Shown: positions 9,713 to 17,624 of the stretch, one piece after another
Numbering within the stretch: position 1 is the first letter of the stretch
Layout: every line of letters starts with the position of its first letter
Assembly (NCBI GenBank): GCA_964545315.1
Contig: CAZJGI010000007.1
Location: forward strand, 1-64,000
Source: JAAYJR01 sp964545315
GTDB taxonomy: Bacteria; Bacteroidota; Bacteroidia; Bacteroidales; Prolixibacteraceae
Length of the DNA: 64,000 nt
Direction of reading: 5' to 3'
The notes under the pieces: model-generated
The model's database searches: none
What the model saw: only the letters and a program-made list of their open reading frames with translations
What the model was told of the DNA's origin: nothing
Translations under genes and position numbers: made by a program

Positions 9713-9924
9713 AGGATAAGTCTGTTTTTACCTGCTCAGAGACTCGCAATACAGATGAAATTTTTTAAACATTTTTTTTTCTGCCAGTTTTTAAAGTGTC
9801 AAAGCACTGGTACTTATTGCAGTTGAGAATAATGCATACTACATAATAAATTCCGGTAAATACAATTATTAATAACCAGGAATATGGGGTTTAAGCCTGC
9901 AATTACAGTCACTTCTTCGAATTT

Positions 9925-10575
9925 TCACTTAATAATATAATGTAAATCATTTATTCGTATAAACTCCAATCCTGTAATTTTCACAAGGTATTCAAATACC
10001 TCTTCCTTTTCCTGTGTAACATCCAGCTTTCCTGATATTTGAATGGAGCCTTTGAAAGGATCATCAAATTCAAATTTTATATTATAGTATCTTTCGAGCT
10101 TTTTAACTATCCTGCTAAAGTCCGTACTTGAAAACTGAAATAATCCTTCAGTCCATAAGGTATAATAATCCGGATCAACCTGAGATATCTGTGTCTCTTG
10201 TGTTTTTTTGTTAAAGTAACCCAATTGTCCGGGAGTCAGCTTAACTCCTTTTTCGAAGAGCCGTGCATCAGCTTTTTTTATCTCAATACTACCTTCTTCA
10301 AGGACTGTCTGTACTGAATAATCTTCAGGATATGCAGAAACATTAAAACGTGTACCGTGCACCTGCACCTTAACATCAACAGTTTTGACCACAAACGGCC
10401 ATTTCTCGCTTTTAGCCACATCAAAAAAAGCCTCTCCTGTAAGGAATACTTCACGGGCTTTATCTACAAATCTGGAAGGGTAAATCAACCGGCTTCCCAC
10501 ATTCAACCATACCTGAGAACCATCAGACAGAGTGATCACTGACCTATTGCCATATGGGATCACGAGAGTGTTCAT
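9925..10575 (-). pseudogene. Truncated fecR remnant (C-terminal half only)
   Basis: A 216-codon frame that aligns throughout with the C-terminal half of the FecR protein at 7769-8980, starting at the matching point (MNTLVIPYG against MNQLVIPYG) and ending with the DUF4974 region. It lacks the cytoplasmic sigma-binding part and the membrane segment. In the same frame the homology continues about ten codons upstream of the ATG (QSKIPE against DKRIPG) and is then cut by a TAA. Without leader or membrane anchor the product could not work as an anti-sigma. It is read as the back end of an internal deletion whose front end is the sigma remnant at 10586-10735. The frame has no internal stop, so the decay is recent or the piece is still selected. 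Confidence 0.8.
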
Positions 10576-10585
10576 TTCCGGGATT

Positions 10586-10735
10586 TTACTTTGATTTATC
10601 TGAAGTTAACTTTGAACCGTAAGAAAATAAAACATTAATATATTCATTATAGATTATTTCAAAAGCATGGCGGTCACCATACCTGAATTTTTCCCAAATC
10701 AATTGCCAATATTCCCGGTTAGTCGAATGATCCAC
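10586..10735 (-). pseudogene. N-terminal remnant of a second ECF sigma factor
   Basis: This 49-codon stretch reads (from GTG 10733-10735) through WQLIWEKFRYGDRHAFE and NEYINVLFSYGSKL to TAA 10586-10588. It matches the first 45 or so residues of the intact sigma at 9094-9648 (SLIWESFLTGDQEAFAYLY, then RYGTKLSKDES), the start of sigma region 2. The rest of region 2 and all of region 4 are missing, and 10 nt further on begins the FecR remnant in another frame. There is no ATG in frame. It is too short to bind RNA polymerase or DNA, so it is called a relic. Confidence 0.75.
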
Positions 10736-10941
10736 CTTTATTGGTTTAAATAATACAGCATTACAAAGCTAATTTATGAAAATATTTAATGTTATCAAAA
10801 TTACTGACTTATGTTTTCTATATTTTTATAAAACATGATCATCAAGATCAGGATTATTTGTGGACATTAATAACACAGATTACAAGCCAATGAACTTTTC
10901 GGCGATAACAGTAAATTCGTTACTGTAAAACTTAATAAAGT

Positions 10942-12312
10942 TTAATTTGCCCGTTGGAACACTATCTCGCTTAATCCTGCAGCAAATTTGTTTTCATGGT
11001 CAATATATATTCTTATAGTCAGTCTGCCGTCAAAAACATTTACAATACGTTCAGTTGTCCAGTTGAATTCACCTTCAGCAAGTGAGAGAGTTACCGGTTT
11101 TACGCCCTCAAATTCAATTTTTTGCTTTGTAGGCAAAGATATATCTCCTGCCCGGGCTCTAATTCTGTACGTACCATTTGGGACACTAATTTCATAATCA
11201 TAATAGTCAGCAGGATTTTTGCATTCAGCAGGCGTTGCCTGAAACAATATTTTTTTCAGTCTTACATTACCATCACTATCATTATTAACAGATTCTACTT
11301 TATCTGCAATATTCCATTTTCCAATGATCCATCCTTTGCCATCATAATCTTCATAAGCCTGGGTATTTTTTTTGTTACCACACATTTCCGGTGGTTTTCC
11401 AAACAATATTCTTCCCTTGGTATAAATTCTTACCTGATCAAAAATATTTCTGTTATAGAGACCATAAAGTTGAGGAAATCCATTAATAATATTAACAAAA
11501 GGGAAATCAGGAACAGTATCTGATTTAATTATAGCAAACTGCAAGTGCCCCCACTTTTTATCTCCCCATGCCGTGCCTATCAGATCACCTGCAACAATTT
11601 TACGTCCTTTTCTTACATTTATATTTTTATTAAACATTTTATTATAAACATAGTATATGCCCGGATGGGACTGACTTTCAAGAAGTAAACAAATCGAGTT
11701 ATCCATTCCGTCAACCTCATCAGATACCCATATCTCCCTACTGTTCTCCACAGCTGTAATCCAGTGTTTTTCCAGTCCTTTTGCATCATTAAGATCAATT
11801 CCTATCCCGGGATAAGAACCAATTTTATTTTTTTGAGGCGGATCATTCATCTGCCATGAAAACATATAACTATCCTCTTCCGCTGACCATTGAAATCCAT
11901 CGTTAAAACTTACCGGATAAACAAAAGAACCGGGATCAAGAAAAGGTTTATCCTTTTCGCAAATACAAATTAAGGCATCATTATTTAATAAGCCGTGCAT
12001 AAGAGTATCAGAAGATAATTTCTTTATATTTCTGTTATCTGCAATAAAAATTTTAATTCCTTTTACTTCAACAGGCAATGACCTTCTTGATACTTTAATA
12101 TCCAAAGTATCAGCACCAACTTTTATTAAATTAAAATGATTCTCTATCCGTAATAACTTTACATCAATATTATTGAATATCACATTGTCTCCTGTTTTCA
12201 TGTCATAATAATAACTATTTCCCCACATAAAATCAGGAGTAGTGGTAATTTGAGCAAAAGATTCAAAAAAAAATACCAGGTAAAAAAATAATATAGAGAT
12301 CTTAATATTCAA
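10942..12312 (-). CDS. Exported protein with degenerate M23-like domain and C-terminal carbohydrate-binding-like domain
   Basis: A 456-residue secreted protein of uncertain function. A signal peptide ends at about residue 20 (F-A-Q). The middle (about 175-290) has the layout of a lysostaphin/M23 fold: GIGIDLN, then VRKGRKIVAGDLIGTAWG and GHLQFAI. However, the zinc ligands expected in H-x3-D and in H-x-H are largely absent (GHLQF in place of GPHLHF), so peptidase activity is unlikely. The last 130 residues, with NGTYRIRARAGD, resemble malectin-like or CBM-type beta-sandwiches that bind sugars. It stands alone behind the FecR/sigma relics. The protein at 18389-19279 shares the same degenerate middle domain. 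A cell-wall or glycan-binding role is inference. Confidence 0.6.
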   Translation of the reverse strand: MNIKISILFFYLVFFFESFAQITTTPDFMWGNSYYYDMKTGDNVIFNNIDVKLLRIENHFNLIKVGADTLDIKVSRRSLPVEVKGIKIFIADNRNIKKLSSDTLMHGLLNNDALICICEKDKPFLDPGSFVYPVSFNDGFQWSAEEDSYMFSWQMNDPPQKNKIGSYPGIGIDLNDAKGLEKHWITAVENSREIWVSDEVDGMDNSICLLLESQSHPGIYYVYNKMFNKNINVRKGRKIVAGDLIGTAWGDKKWGHLQFAIIKSDTVPDFPFVNIINGFPQLYGLYNRNIFDQVRIYTKGRILFGKPPEMCGNKKNTQAYEDYDGKGWIIGKWNIADKVESVNNDSDGNVRLKKILFQATPAECKNPADYYDYEISVPNGTYRIRARAGDISLPTKQKIEFEGVKPVTLSLAEGEFNWTTERIVNVFDGRLTIRIYIDHENKFAAGLSEIVFQRAN

Positions 12313-12359
12313 CTCAATTGTATCACTAATAAAACTTCGGATAACAAATTTATTGCCAA

Positions 12360-12914
12360 TTAATAATCTGTAGTAAATTTTTCCGGATGCTTACCTTGCA
12401 CTCCTTTTTCACGAAAAAAGTCTTTCAATCTTTTGATATCCTCTTTATAATCGTCAGTCAATAGAAATTCATCCCATATTGTAACTGTTTTACGGCTCCA
12501 GTCAAAGCTTACAGGATAGACAGGTACATCTGTCTCCCTGGCAATTTTATGGAATCCCGCCTTCCAGTTTTTTGTCAGTTTACGTGTACCCTCCGGTGTT
12601 ATTGCCAGATGTAAATGTTCTCTCACCTTAAAAAGCTGTATAGCCTGCCTTATAACATTAGCACCTCTTGATCGGTCAACAGGGATTCCTCCCATTTTTG
12701 TGAGCAACCATCCCAAAGGCCAAAAGAAAAATTCTTTTTTGATAAGTACATTAGCTTTTCCTCCAAGGGATGTATAGAATAGCCATGAGATAACAAAATC
12801 CCATATACTTGTATGAGGAACCCCGGCAAAAATACATTTTTCCTCAGTAACAGCAGCACCAACAGCTTTCCAGCCAGCTATTCTGAATAAAAATTTACTT
12901 ATCCTTTGTTGCAT
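12360..12914 (-). CDS. PlsC-type 1-acylglycerol-3-phosphate acyltransferase family protein
   Basis: A 184-residue acyltransferase of the LPLAT superfamily. The catalytic H-x4-D motif is His34-T-S-I-W-Asp39, the phosphate-binding patch is GGIPVDRS (75-82), and motif III is TPEGTR (106-111). It is shorter than typical PlsC (about 240) and lacks an obvious N-terminal membrane anchor, as do many small Bacteroidota members that may acylate other lipids. It should work at the inner face of the cytoplasmic membrane, transferring a fatty acyl group to a lysolipid. Its start overlaps the end of the B3/B4 protein gene by 16 nt, so the two are probably co-translated. Confidence 0.88.
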   Translation of the reverse strand: MQQRISKFLFRIAGWKAVGAAVTEEKCIFAGVPHTSIWDFVISWLFYTSLGGKANVLIKKEFFFWPLGWLLTKMGGIPVDRSRGANVIRQAIQLFKVREHLHLAITPEGTRKLTKNWKAGFHKIARETDVPVYPVSFDWSRKTVTIWDEFLLTDDYKEDIKRLKDFFREKGVQGKHPEKFTTDY

Positions 12915-13576
12915 ATACTTATAGTTTGAGTTTGCAAATCAATCGCTTTGGCATAAAACTCTGACAAATCAACAGCCATATCTGTCGCTTTCACCAGTTC
13001 TTCAGAGCTTCCGAAGTCTATCAGGATCATCAAAAACCGATTTGTTTCAATTGTAACGGAGGTTCTGACTGAGTCACTTGTTGGAGAACCGAATGGCCCT
13101 TTTTCATCTCTGAAAACCGGCAGATGCTCAATATTCAGTCTTCCACGGCCAATGCCTTCATAATCCTCATCCGCGCTGCCTATATCAAATATCACATTTC
13201 CTGATATCTTTTCTGCATCATAACCTCCTATTGAAAAACCTGTGGATAATGAGACAAGATTTAGCAGATCAACAACATTATTTATCTGAAAAATATCTTT
13301 TTGCTTAACAGCCCTTCTCATTAATGCTTCAGCAGAGGGGCGGTATCGGGCAGGATCTTTGCCACAAATTTTATAAGCCTTTCTGGAATATGCTATTGCA
13401 GGAATTTTATTAATCTGATCTGTTTTTACATTGCGCGCAATATCTGCAACCTTATGGCATATCATATTCCATAATTCTTCATTTTTATCCTCTGTAATAA
13501 CATTTGATTCAATACAAGAAAGCCTTAATAAGGGCAATTTTTCCTGTAATTTTTTTGAAATTGAAACAGGTATCAT
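12899..13576 (-). CDS. B3/B4 tRNA-binding (PheRS beta editing-like) domain protein
   Basis: A 225-residue stand-alone B3/B4 domain. In phenylalanyl-tRNA synthetase this domain hydrolyses mischarged Tyr-tRNA(Phe); free homologues may edit in trans or have other roles. Visible family text includes RPSAEALMRRAV (about 80-91), INNVVDLLNLVSL (about 97-110), GGYDAEKI and FGSPTSDSVRTSV near residue 165, the region that lines the editing pocket. No aminoacylation or catalytic synthetase domain is present. It overlaps the acyltransferase by 16 nt. A TAACTTTG promoter-like element lies upstream at 13596-13603. The cellular substrate is unknown. Confidence 0.85.
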   Translation of the reverse strand: MIPVSISKKLQEKLPLLRLSCIESNVITEDKNEELWNMICHKVADIARNVKTDQINKIPAIAYSRKAYKICGKDPARYRPSAEALMRRAVKQKDIFQINNVVDLLNLVSLSTGFSIGGYDAEKISGNVIFDIGSADEDYEGIGRGRLNIEHLPVFRDEKGPFGSPTSDSVRTSVTIETNRFLMILIDFGSSEELVKATDMAVDLSEFYAKAIDLQTQTISICNKG

Positions 13577-13595
13577 ATTTAATATTGCTTAGATG

Positions 13596-13603
13596 CAAAG
13601 TTA
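13596..13603 (-). promoter_or_regulatory. Candidate -7 element for the B3/B4-acyltransferase pair
   Basis: TAACTTTG on the minus strand fits the TAnnTTTG consensus 20 nt before the ATG. No clear TTTG is seen at the proper distance upstream, so only half of the promoter signal is present. Confidence 0.4.
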
Positions 13604-13685
13604 TTAACAAATAAAAACAATTAAAATTTAAATTGTAAAATGGTACGAGCGAACCTGCTTTATATTTTCATTTAGTCCGGAAATA

Positions 13686-13718
13686 AAAAAAGGCCTTGTA
13701 ACCAAGGCCTTTTTTTAA
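13686..13718 (-). terminator. Intrinsic terminator of the cold-shock operon
   Basis: A 9-bp perfect stem (13690-13698 with 13703-13711) closes a 4-nt loop, and a T-run follows on both strands. It lies 15-40 nt past the stop of the cold-shock gene (13731) and is the clearest intrinsic terminator in this part of the window. Confidence 0.9.
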
Positions 13719-13730
13719 GTACTATAATAG

Positions 13731-13925
13731 TCAGATAACTTCCACATTAAAAGCAACCGGTCCCCGGTCGCTTTCTTTGATTTCAAATTTTACTGTCTGG
13801 TCTGCTTCGAGACCAAACTGTCCATCTTTAATACCGGAACGATGTACGAAAAGGTCTTTGCCTTCTTCATTGTGAATGAAACCATAACCTTTTACGTTAT
13901 CGTACCATTTTACTTTTCCTTGCAT
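13731..13925 (-). CDS. Cold-shock domain protein (CspA family)
   Basis: A 64-residue single cold-shock domain, the usual size. The two RNA-binding motifs are visible: RNP1 as KGYGFIHNE (residues 12-20) and RNP2 as DLFVHRSGI (24-32). It begins MQGKVKWYDNVKGYG, the standard opening of the family. Such proteins bind single-stranded RNA and melt secondary structure, acting as RNA chaperones. It follows the RRM protein gene by 8 nt and is followed by a strong terminator, forming a two-gene RNA-binding operon. A long leader upstream of the RRM gene suggests control at the RNA level. Confidence 0.97.
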   Translation of the reverse strand: MQGKVKWYDNVKGYGFIHNEEGKDLFVHRSGIKDGQFGLEADQTVKFEIKESDRGPVAFNVEVI

Positions 13926-13933
13926 AAATTTTT

Positions 13934-14236
13934 TTAATAACGGCCTCCCCTGCCATGACCTCCTCTGCGGTTACCTCCACCTCTGGAATCATTAGATTTT
14001 GGACGGGATTCGTTAACCTTAATGTTACGTCCTCCCAATTCAGCATTGTTTAGTTCTTCAATGGCCTTATTGGCTTCGCTTGAATTATCCATTTCAACGA
14101 AACCAAAACCTTTACTACGGCCAGATAGTTTATCTGAAATAATCTTAACCGAAGTAACTTCGCCATACTCTTCAAAAATTTCTTTTAAATCTTCCTCTAC
14201 TACGTTATAAGGAAGATTTCCAACATAAATGTTCAT
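13934..14236 (-). CDS. RRM-domain RNA-binding protein with glycine-rich tail
   Basis: A 100-residue protein made of one RNA-recognition motif (1-80) and a Gly/Arg-rich tail (about 84-100). RNP2 is NIYVGNLPY (2-10) and RNP1 is SKGFGFVEM (about 42-50). These small glycine-rich RRM proteins resemble cyanobacterial Rbp and plant GRP proteins and are common in Bacteroidota, where they bind U- or G-rich single-stranded RNA. Co-transcription with a CspA-type gene 8 nt downstream points to a shared role in RNA folding or translation under cold or growth transitions. Confidence 0.96.
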   Translation of the reverse strand: MNIYVGNLPYNVVEEDLKEIFEEYGEVTSVKIISDKLSGRSKGFGFVEMDNSSEANKAIEELNNAELGGRNIKVNESRPKSNDSRGGGNRRGGHGRGGRY

Positions 14237-14519
14237 TTGTAATTATTTAAAATTAATAAAACCGGTACTGCTGCAAAGACAATGTAAACCAAAATTTGTT
14301 TTATTCCCGTATTTAAATGAATAACCGAATGAAATAAACTTCTGAAACCAAAATAAATCGTGGTGAAAACAGGGAAGGATAACCGTGTCCGGCAGCAGAA
14401 ACCCAAAAACTCAACAAAAAAAGACCAATTTGTTAATTGATAGATGATAGTAATTAATAAAATGTAAAATCATCTGTTAATTCACAATGCAAAGTTAAAC
14501 TAAAATTGGAATTATCAAA
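14237..14519 (-). promoter_or_regulatory. Promoter and long 5' leader of the RRM/cold-shock operon
   Basis: On the minus strand TTTG (14516-14519) and TAACTTTG (14490-14497) are 18 nt apart, close to the Bacteroidota promoter pattern. If RNA starts about 7 nt later, the message carries a leader of about 245 nt before the RRM ATG. No ORF explains this stretch. Long structured leaders that change fold with temperature are known for enterobacterial cspA; a similar function here is inference. Confidence 0.55.
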
Positions 14520-14585
14520 CATTTAAGATACAGTTATTTTTCATTATTTGATGATCTTATTTTAATGCACAATAATTACGATGTA

Positions 14586-15503
14586 TCAACTTATTTCCTC
14601 AAGGTTATATGGAGTTTCCTGGTAAACGTAATAGTTAAGCCAGTTGGCAAATAACAAGTTAGCCGCAGATCCCCATAACATGGCAGGCATAAGTGAAGGA
14701 TCATTTCCCGGATAGTAGTTTTCAGGAATATTTATTGAAATATTTTTAGCCATGTCCCTTTTATATTCCAGATCAAGGGTGTACCGGGAATATTCTGAAT
14801 GTCCGGTTATAAAAAGTTGTCTTCCGTTCCTTCCTTTCACAATTGCTACACCGGCTTTTTCAGACTGCGCAATTACCTGCAGACCATCAACTTTATCAAT
14901 GTCTTCAGCGCGCACTTCTGTATAACGGGAATGGGGCATCCAGAAAGTGTCATCAAAACCTCTCAAAATTGGCAACAACTGGTCTGAGTGAGTGTGCTCA
15001 AACACCCCGAAGACTTTTTCAGGCAATTCATATTTTGGAATGTCGTAATAATGATAAAGTCCTGCCTGAGCTGCCCAACAAATAAACATAGCAGAAAATA
15101 CATGATGTTCAGCCCAGTCAAGTATCTTCTGCAACTCCCCCCAGTAGGTTACATCCTCAAAAGGCATAAGTTCAACAGGGGCTCCTGTAATGATCATTCC
15201 ATCATATTTCATATTCCTGAGGTCATCGAAATTTTTATAAAACCTTTTCATATGACTGAAAGAAGTATTTTTGGTCTTGTGCCCTTTTATCTTCATAAAA
15301 TCAATTTCAATCTGCAAGGGAGAATTCGATAAAAGCCTGAGCAGATCTGTTTCAGCATTTATCTTTAATGGCATCAGATTCAGAATAATAATTTTTAGGG
15401 GACGAATATCCTGATGCTTTGCTCTCGACTCGTTCATCACAAAGATATTTTCTTCCCTCAGGATATTTATAGCCGGTAATTTATCCGGAACATTTACTGG
15501 CAT
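14586..15503 (-). CDS. metAA: Homoserine O-acetyltransferase of the MetA family
   Basis: A 305-residue MetA, the first committed enzyme of methionine synthesis, activating the hydroxyl of L-homoserine. The catalytic triad is visible: Cys142 (AMFICWAAQ), His235 and Glu237 (GHSEYSR). Residue 111 (in GAPVELM) is glutamate; in this family Glu111 has been tied to acetyl-CoA use and Gly111 to succinyl-CoA, so O-acetylhomoserine is the predicted product in spite of the usual homoserine succinyltransferase annotation. The neighbour metY, an O-acetylhomoserine sulfhydrylase, supports this. The start at 15501-15503 gives the standard MPVNVPD opening. The two genes run leftwards with a 103-bp spacer. 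Confidence 0.95.
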   Translation of the reverse strand: MPVNVPDKLPAINILREENIFVMNESRAKHQDIRPLKIIILNLMPLKINAETDLLRLLSNSPLQIEIDFMKIKGHKTKNTSFSHMKRFYKNFDDLRNMKYDGMIITGAPVELMPFEDVTYWGELQKILDWAEHHVFSAMFICWAAQAGLYHYYDIPKYELPEKVFGVFEHTHSDQLLPILRGFDDTFWMPHSRYTEVRAEDIDKVDGLQVIAQSEKAGVAIVKGRNGRQLFITGHSEYSRYTLDLEYKRDMAKNISINIPENYYPGNDPSLMPAMLWGSAANLLFANWLNYYVYQETPYNLEEIS

Positions 15504-15606
15504 AATGGTAACATTTTAAAGTTATGCGAATATTTAATTTTGAATTATTCATTAATTCTAAGTTTGTTTGTCATATTTCCTCTTCTTATGAAGATGTTTT
15601 ATCATA

Positions 15607-16911
15607 TTAATTTCTGTCACTTAATGCCTGTTGAAAATCAGCAATTATGTCCTCAATATGCTCAAGTCCTACGCTTACCCTTAATTGTGCCGGATAAACT
15701 CCTGCGGCAACCTGCTCCTCTTCTGTCAATTGCTGATGAGTTGTTGATGCAGGTTGTATAATAAGTGTCTTTGCATCCCCCACATTTGCAAGGTGACTTA
15801 CAAGTCTCAAATTATCAACCACTTTATTAGCAGCTTCTTTACCACCTTTGACTATAAATGACAAGACACCACCGGCACCCCTGGGCAGATATTTTTTGGC
15901 ATTTGCATAAGATGGATTACTCTCCAGACCCGGATAATTGACACTTTCCACCTTAGGATGATTCTCAAGCCATCTTGCCAGTGCGACTGTATTTTCAACA
16001 TGCCTTTCCATTCTCAGCGATAAAGTCTCAAGTCCCTGTAGTAATAAAAATGAGTTAAACGGACTTATGGCAGCGCCAAAATCACGAAGCCCTTCAACCC
16101 TTGCCTTAATAATAAATGCAATATTACCAAACGGACCATCAAAATTGAATACATCCCAAAACCTCAGACCGTGATAACTCCTGGATGGTTCTGTAAATCC
16201 CGGGAATTTTCCGTTACCCCAATTAAATGTTCCGGCATCAATAATAACTCCGCCAATACTGGTACCATGACCTCCGATCCATTTAGTTGCTGATTCCACA
16301 ACAATGTCTGCTCCATAATCAATTGGCCGGAACAAATAACCACCTCCTGCAAATGTGTTATCAACTATTAAAGGTATATCGTATTTTTTTGAAAGATTCC
16401 CAAATGCCTCAAAATCAGGAATAACAAAACCGGGATTGCCTATTGTTTCAAGATAAATAGCTTTAGTCTTCCTGTCAATTAGCTTCTCAAATGATTCAAT
16501 ATTCAGGTCTTCAGCAAAACGGGCATCAAAACCAAGCTTCCTGAAAGAAATATTGAATTGGGTGTAAGACCCTCCATACAAATAGGGGGATGATACAAAA
16601 TTATCTCCCATACTCAATATAGTGCTGAATGTTAAAAACTGCGATGCATGCCCCGAAGCTACTGCCAATGCTGCCACTCCCCCTTCCAAAGCAGCAATCC
16701 TTTGCTCGAAGATATCAGAAGTGGGATTCATAATGCGGGTATAAATATTACCGAACTCTTTTAACGCAAATAAATTGGCTGCATGTTCAGCATCTTTAAA
16801 AAGATATGAAGTGGTTTGATAAATCGGAACCGCCCGTGAAAGAGTCTTTTCATCAGGATTATGACCTGCATGAATCTGTAATGTTTCAAATTTAAAATCT
16901 TCTGTGTTCAT
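15607..16911 (-). CDS. metY: O-acetylhomoserine sulfhydrylase (MetY family)
   Basis: A 434-residue PLP enzyme of the Cys/Met metabolism family. The cofactor lysine is Lys210 in SATKWIGGHG; the N-terminal region contains YTRIMNPT and the PLP phosphate contacts (SGHASQ). The length, about 430, and the insertion near residues 210-260 distinguish MetY from the shorter MetB/MetC proteins. It should convert O-acetylhomoserine and sulfide to homocysteine and acetate, completing direct sulfhydrylation with metA downstream. Upstream lies a 713-bp intergenic region in which I see neither a SAM-I nor a SAM-II riboswitch core. Confidence 0.95.
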   Translation of the reverse strand: MNTEDFKFETLQIHAGHNPDEKTLSRAVPIYQTTSYLFKDAEHAANLFALKEFGNIYTRIMNPTSDIFEQRIAALEGGVAALAVASGHASQFLTFSTILSMGDNFVSSPYLYGGSYTQFNISFRKLGFDARFAEDLNIESFEKLIDRKTKAIYLETIGNPGFVIPDFEAFGNLSKKYDIPLIVDNTFAGGGYLFRPIDYGADIVVESATKWIGGHGTSIGGVIIDAGTFNWGNGKFPGFTEPSRSYHGLRFWDVFNFDGPFGNIAFIIKARVEGLRDFGAAISPFNSFLLLQGLETLSLRMERHVENTVALARWLENHPKVESVNYPGLESNPSYANAKKYLPRGAGGVLSFIVKGGKEAANKVVDNLRLVSHLANVGDAKTLIIQPASTTHQQLTEEEQVAAGVYPAQLRVSVGLEHIEDIIADFQQALSDRN

Positions 16912-17624
16912 GTGAATGTAATTTAATTAAATTAAACAATCGATAATCATCTTTTCTTGTTGGTATTTGACCCCAAAAACTTTACTTAATTAATTTGACC
17001 CTTACTCTAAATTTCTATAATATTTATATTAACCAACGAACAGTATGTATAGCCGTTAATTTAAGATTAAATTATCTTTAAATATTATTTCTAACTATTA
17101 TTCCTGTCAAAAATGAAATGCTAACTGTAAAAAAAGTATTGATTTTTTGAGGTATATTAATAATTCGCCTTCAATCGACAGGGTATTATCGAATGAAGGC
17201 TATTGCATGGACATAAAAATCAACGGTATTATAAATACCTGTTCTTCAGCTATGATGGTGTGATTACCTTTTTTAATATTTAAACTAATCGAATTCATTT
17301 AATATCCTCGTTATGTAATAACAAATATATTATTTTTTTTTAGAAAATAGCAGTTATTAATGAATGGGGCGAATGTATCTTACAAACTTGAAAAACGAAA
17401 TAAGAATTAATTGCAGATCAGAATAATAAAATTAAAATAATATAAAAACTATTTTCCTCCCTTAATAAAAACCTGCTTTTATTGACATCAACAATAAATT
17501 TTAGTAACTTTAATACTGTTGCTATTTATATTTTAAAAAGCGTCAATGAATAATTATAGTTCATTTTTATAATGATCAAAACTTACTAAAAGAAAACAAT
17601 CATATATATAAAAATTTTAAGTGT
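16912..17624. other. Long AT-rich intergenic region between metY and a divergent gene
   Basis: This 713-bp stretch separates divergent genes. On the minus strand the 8-mer GGGTCAAA-like sequence occurs twice (near 16966-16973 and 16997-17003) within 100 nt of metY. There is a short open frame of 32 codons (17200-17298, minus) that stays open for another 30 codons beyond a TAG, with a TATATTTG element at 17322-17329 before it; it has no recognisable homology and may be chance or a relic. No RNA gene or riboswitch was recognised. Confidence 0.5.

Noticed and set aside
16912..17624. SAM riboswitch before metY
   Set aside because: Neither the SAM-I nor the SAM-II core sequence is seen on the minus strand; only repeated GGTCAAA-like words occur.
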